DNA from: Actinomycetota bacterium
GTDB taxonomy: Bacteria > Actinomycetota > Thermoleophilia > Gaiellales > Gaiellaceae
Reading direction: 5' to 3'
NCBI GenBank assembly: GCA_016870235.1
Contig: VGCB01000120.1
Location: forward strand, 1 to 7,559
DNA: 7,559 nt
Made by a program: the position numbers and the translations under genes. The notes under the pieces are model-generated. The model did no database searches and was not told the origin of the DNA. It saw only the letters and a list, made by a program, of their open reading frames with translations. This document shows positions 6,909 through 7,559 of the stretch, piece by piece. Position 1 is the first letter of the stretch; every line of letters starts with the position of its first letter.

Positions 6909-6981
6909 GGGCGGTTAGCTCAGTTGGGAGAGCACCAGCTCGACAAGCTGGGGGTCACTGGTTCGAGCCCAGTACCGCCCA
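6909..6981 (+). tRNA. tRNA-Val(GAC)
   Basis: A complete 73-nt cloverleaf. The acceptor stem is GGGCGGT/ACCGCCC with discriminator A6981; U8 A9; D-arm GCTC-AGTTGGGA-GAGC with G18G19; anticodon stem CCAGC/GCTGG (6935-6939/6947-6951) around loop TCGACAA; anticodon GAC at 6942-6944, reading GUC and GUU valine codons; variable loop GGGTC; T-arm ACTGG-TTCGAGC-CCAGT. CCA is not encoded (CTCC follows), so it must be added by nucleotidyltransferase. All stems pair perfectly. The oddity is position 33 (6941), which is C where U is nearly universal; bacterial tRNA-Val(GAC) normally has TTGACAA in this loop. Short leader and an immediate terminator make it a monocistronic unit. Confidence 0.95.
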
Positions 6982-6986
6982 CTCCG

Positions 6987-7017
6987 AAAAGGCCCGCTAA
7001 CGCGGGTCTTTCGTTTT
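6987..7017 (+). terminator. Intrinsic terminator of the tRNA-Val transcript
   Basis: GGCCCGC (6991-6997), loop TAAC, GCGGGTC (7002-7008) make a 7-bp stem with one G-T pair. AAAA precedes it and TTTCGTTTT (7009-7017) follows. This is a classic Rho-independent terminator starting 6 nt after the tRNA. Confidence 0.88.
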
Positions 7018-7503
7018 CTCGGAGGAAACGCGGAGAGGCGCGTGGGGCCTAAATGGGGCTTTTCGCGCCCCCTTTGCGCGTCTCAAAGCGACGTGTCTGT
7101 GCGTGCTCATGGCTTCGGCTTCTCGCGTCGTCGCGTCGTCATCGCACGGTTCGCCGATCGGAGGGTGGTCTCCGGTTCCGGTTTGCGACTTCCGGGAACG
7201 CCTGGTGTCCCGTAGACTCGTGCCAGGGGCGGGGAAGCTGCTCACATAGAGCGACCTTCATCGTCACCCGCCCCCAAATACCTACCCGGTACAAGGTGGC
7301 AGGGCGTATCGCGCGATCGCGTTCGGTCATCTCCGGATGGCTGTGGGTATGAAGCCCCGCTCTCCGACAGAGCGTCTAGCTCGCGGCTCGCGAGGCCGTA
7401 GCGTCCGAGCGGGCGAATCGCGTGGCAAGCGCTCAGGGCGTTCGGATCGCCGCCCGGCCCACTGCCGCCGCGCGACGCGGTTCCAATTCGTAGGATCTCG
7501 GCC
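7018..7503. other. Non-coding interval of about 485 nt with several short hairpins
   Basis: I find no convincing gene here on either strand; the open frames present encode low-complexity Arg/Ser/Gly-rich peptides without recognisable motifs. Structures seen: GGGGC (7055-7059)/GCCCC (7067-7071) followed by CTTT, possibly a weak second terminator; CGCTCT (7358-7363)/AGAGCG (7369-7374) with loop CCGAC; TCGCG (7381-7385)/CGCGA (7389-7393) with loop GCT; TACCCGGTA (7283-7291), a small palindrome. A TAGACT at 7213-7218 resembles a -10 but has no matching -35. The hairpin cluster at 7358-7393 is about 110 nt before the next start codon and could be part of a structured leader. No known riboswitch consensus was recognised. 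Confidence 0.5.
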
Positions 7504-7559
7504 ATGGCCGACCAGACCTCGCAGCTAGAGACGTTGAAGGCGCAGCCTACACGGTTCAG
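7504..7559 (+). CDS. Start of an unidentified protein, truncated by window end
   Basis: ATG 7504 opens a frame reading MADQTSQLETLKAQPTRF to the window edge without a stop. AGGA (7492-7495) lies 8 nt upstream and can serve as Shine-Dalgarno; the same bases are part of TAGGAT (7491-7496), a -10-like hexamer 7 nt before the ATG, so a leaderless start is the alternative. Eighteen residues are too few to name a family. The reason for calling it is the start signal and the higher AT content of its codons compared with the preceding interval; it could still be chance. Confidence 0.4.
   Translation, partial: MADQTSQLETLKAQPTRF

Noticed and set aside
6964..6990. tRNA 3' end as an integration (att) site
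   Set aside because: No second copy of the tRNA 3' end and no integrase gene in the window.
6861..7052. Small + strand open frame across the tRNA and terminator
   Set aside because: It is fully explained by the tRNA-Val gene and its terminator.
7053..7352. + strand open frame of 99 codons after the terminator
   Set aside because: No Shine-Dalgarno, mixed composition and no recognisable motif; codon third-position GC is not typical of the neighbouring genes.
7242..7505. Antisense open frame of 87 codons before the last gene
   Set aside because: Low-complexity Gly/Ser/Arg peptide with no start signal; overlaps hairpins and the putative start of the next gene.
1..7559. CRISPR array, insertion sequence or phage genes
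   Set aside because: No regularly spaced repeats, no transposase-like protein and no terminal inverted repeats were seen.

Overview
The window is GC-rich, densely packed bacterial DNA with almost every gene on the + strand. GC bias at third codon positions, GTG starts, an Eis-family acetyltransferase, an intein-bearing PcrA and starts that look leaderless all suggest an actinobacterium. A deep lineage such as Thermoleophilia is my guess from protein style, not something the sequence proves.

Layout. Positions 2-2014 hold the 3' part of a pcrA/uvrD-type helicase gene. It enters the window inside an intein, whose C-terminal splice junction lies at 574/575, followed by a complete C-extein of 479 residues. 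The stop codon overlaps the start of an Eis-type GNAT acetyltransferase (2014-3231). A short SRPBCC-fold protein (3245-3673) and a PLP-dependent Cys/Met-metabolism (trans-sulfuration family) enzyme (3678-4838) follow with gaps of 13 and 4 nt. After a 43-nt gap carrying a small inverted repeat comes recQ (4882-6845). It is split by a one-base deletion exactly in the conserved aromatic-rich loop of the helicase. A tRNA-Val(GAC) gene (6909-6981) follows and is closed by a clear intrinsic terminator. Positions 7021-7503 carry no gene I can support but contain several short hairpins, and a reading frame starting at 7504 runs off the end.

How the genes relate. PcrA and RecQ are both SF1/SF2 DNA repair and recombination helicases, but the genes between them are unrelated in function (acetyl transfer, a ligand-binding fold, sulfur amino-acid chemistry). 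This is therefore an ordinary chromosomal gene string, not a dedicated system. I found no defence island, prophage, insertion sequence or CRISPR array. The points of real interest are the intein in helicase motif III, the recQ frameshift, a tRNA with C instead of the nearly universal U33, the altered active-site residues of the PLP enzyme, and a recurring -10-like hexamer placed at leaderless distance before two start codons.
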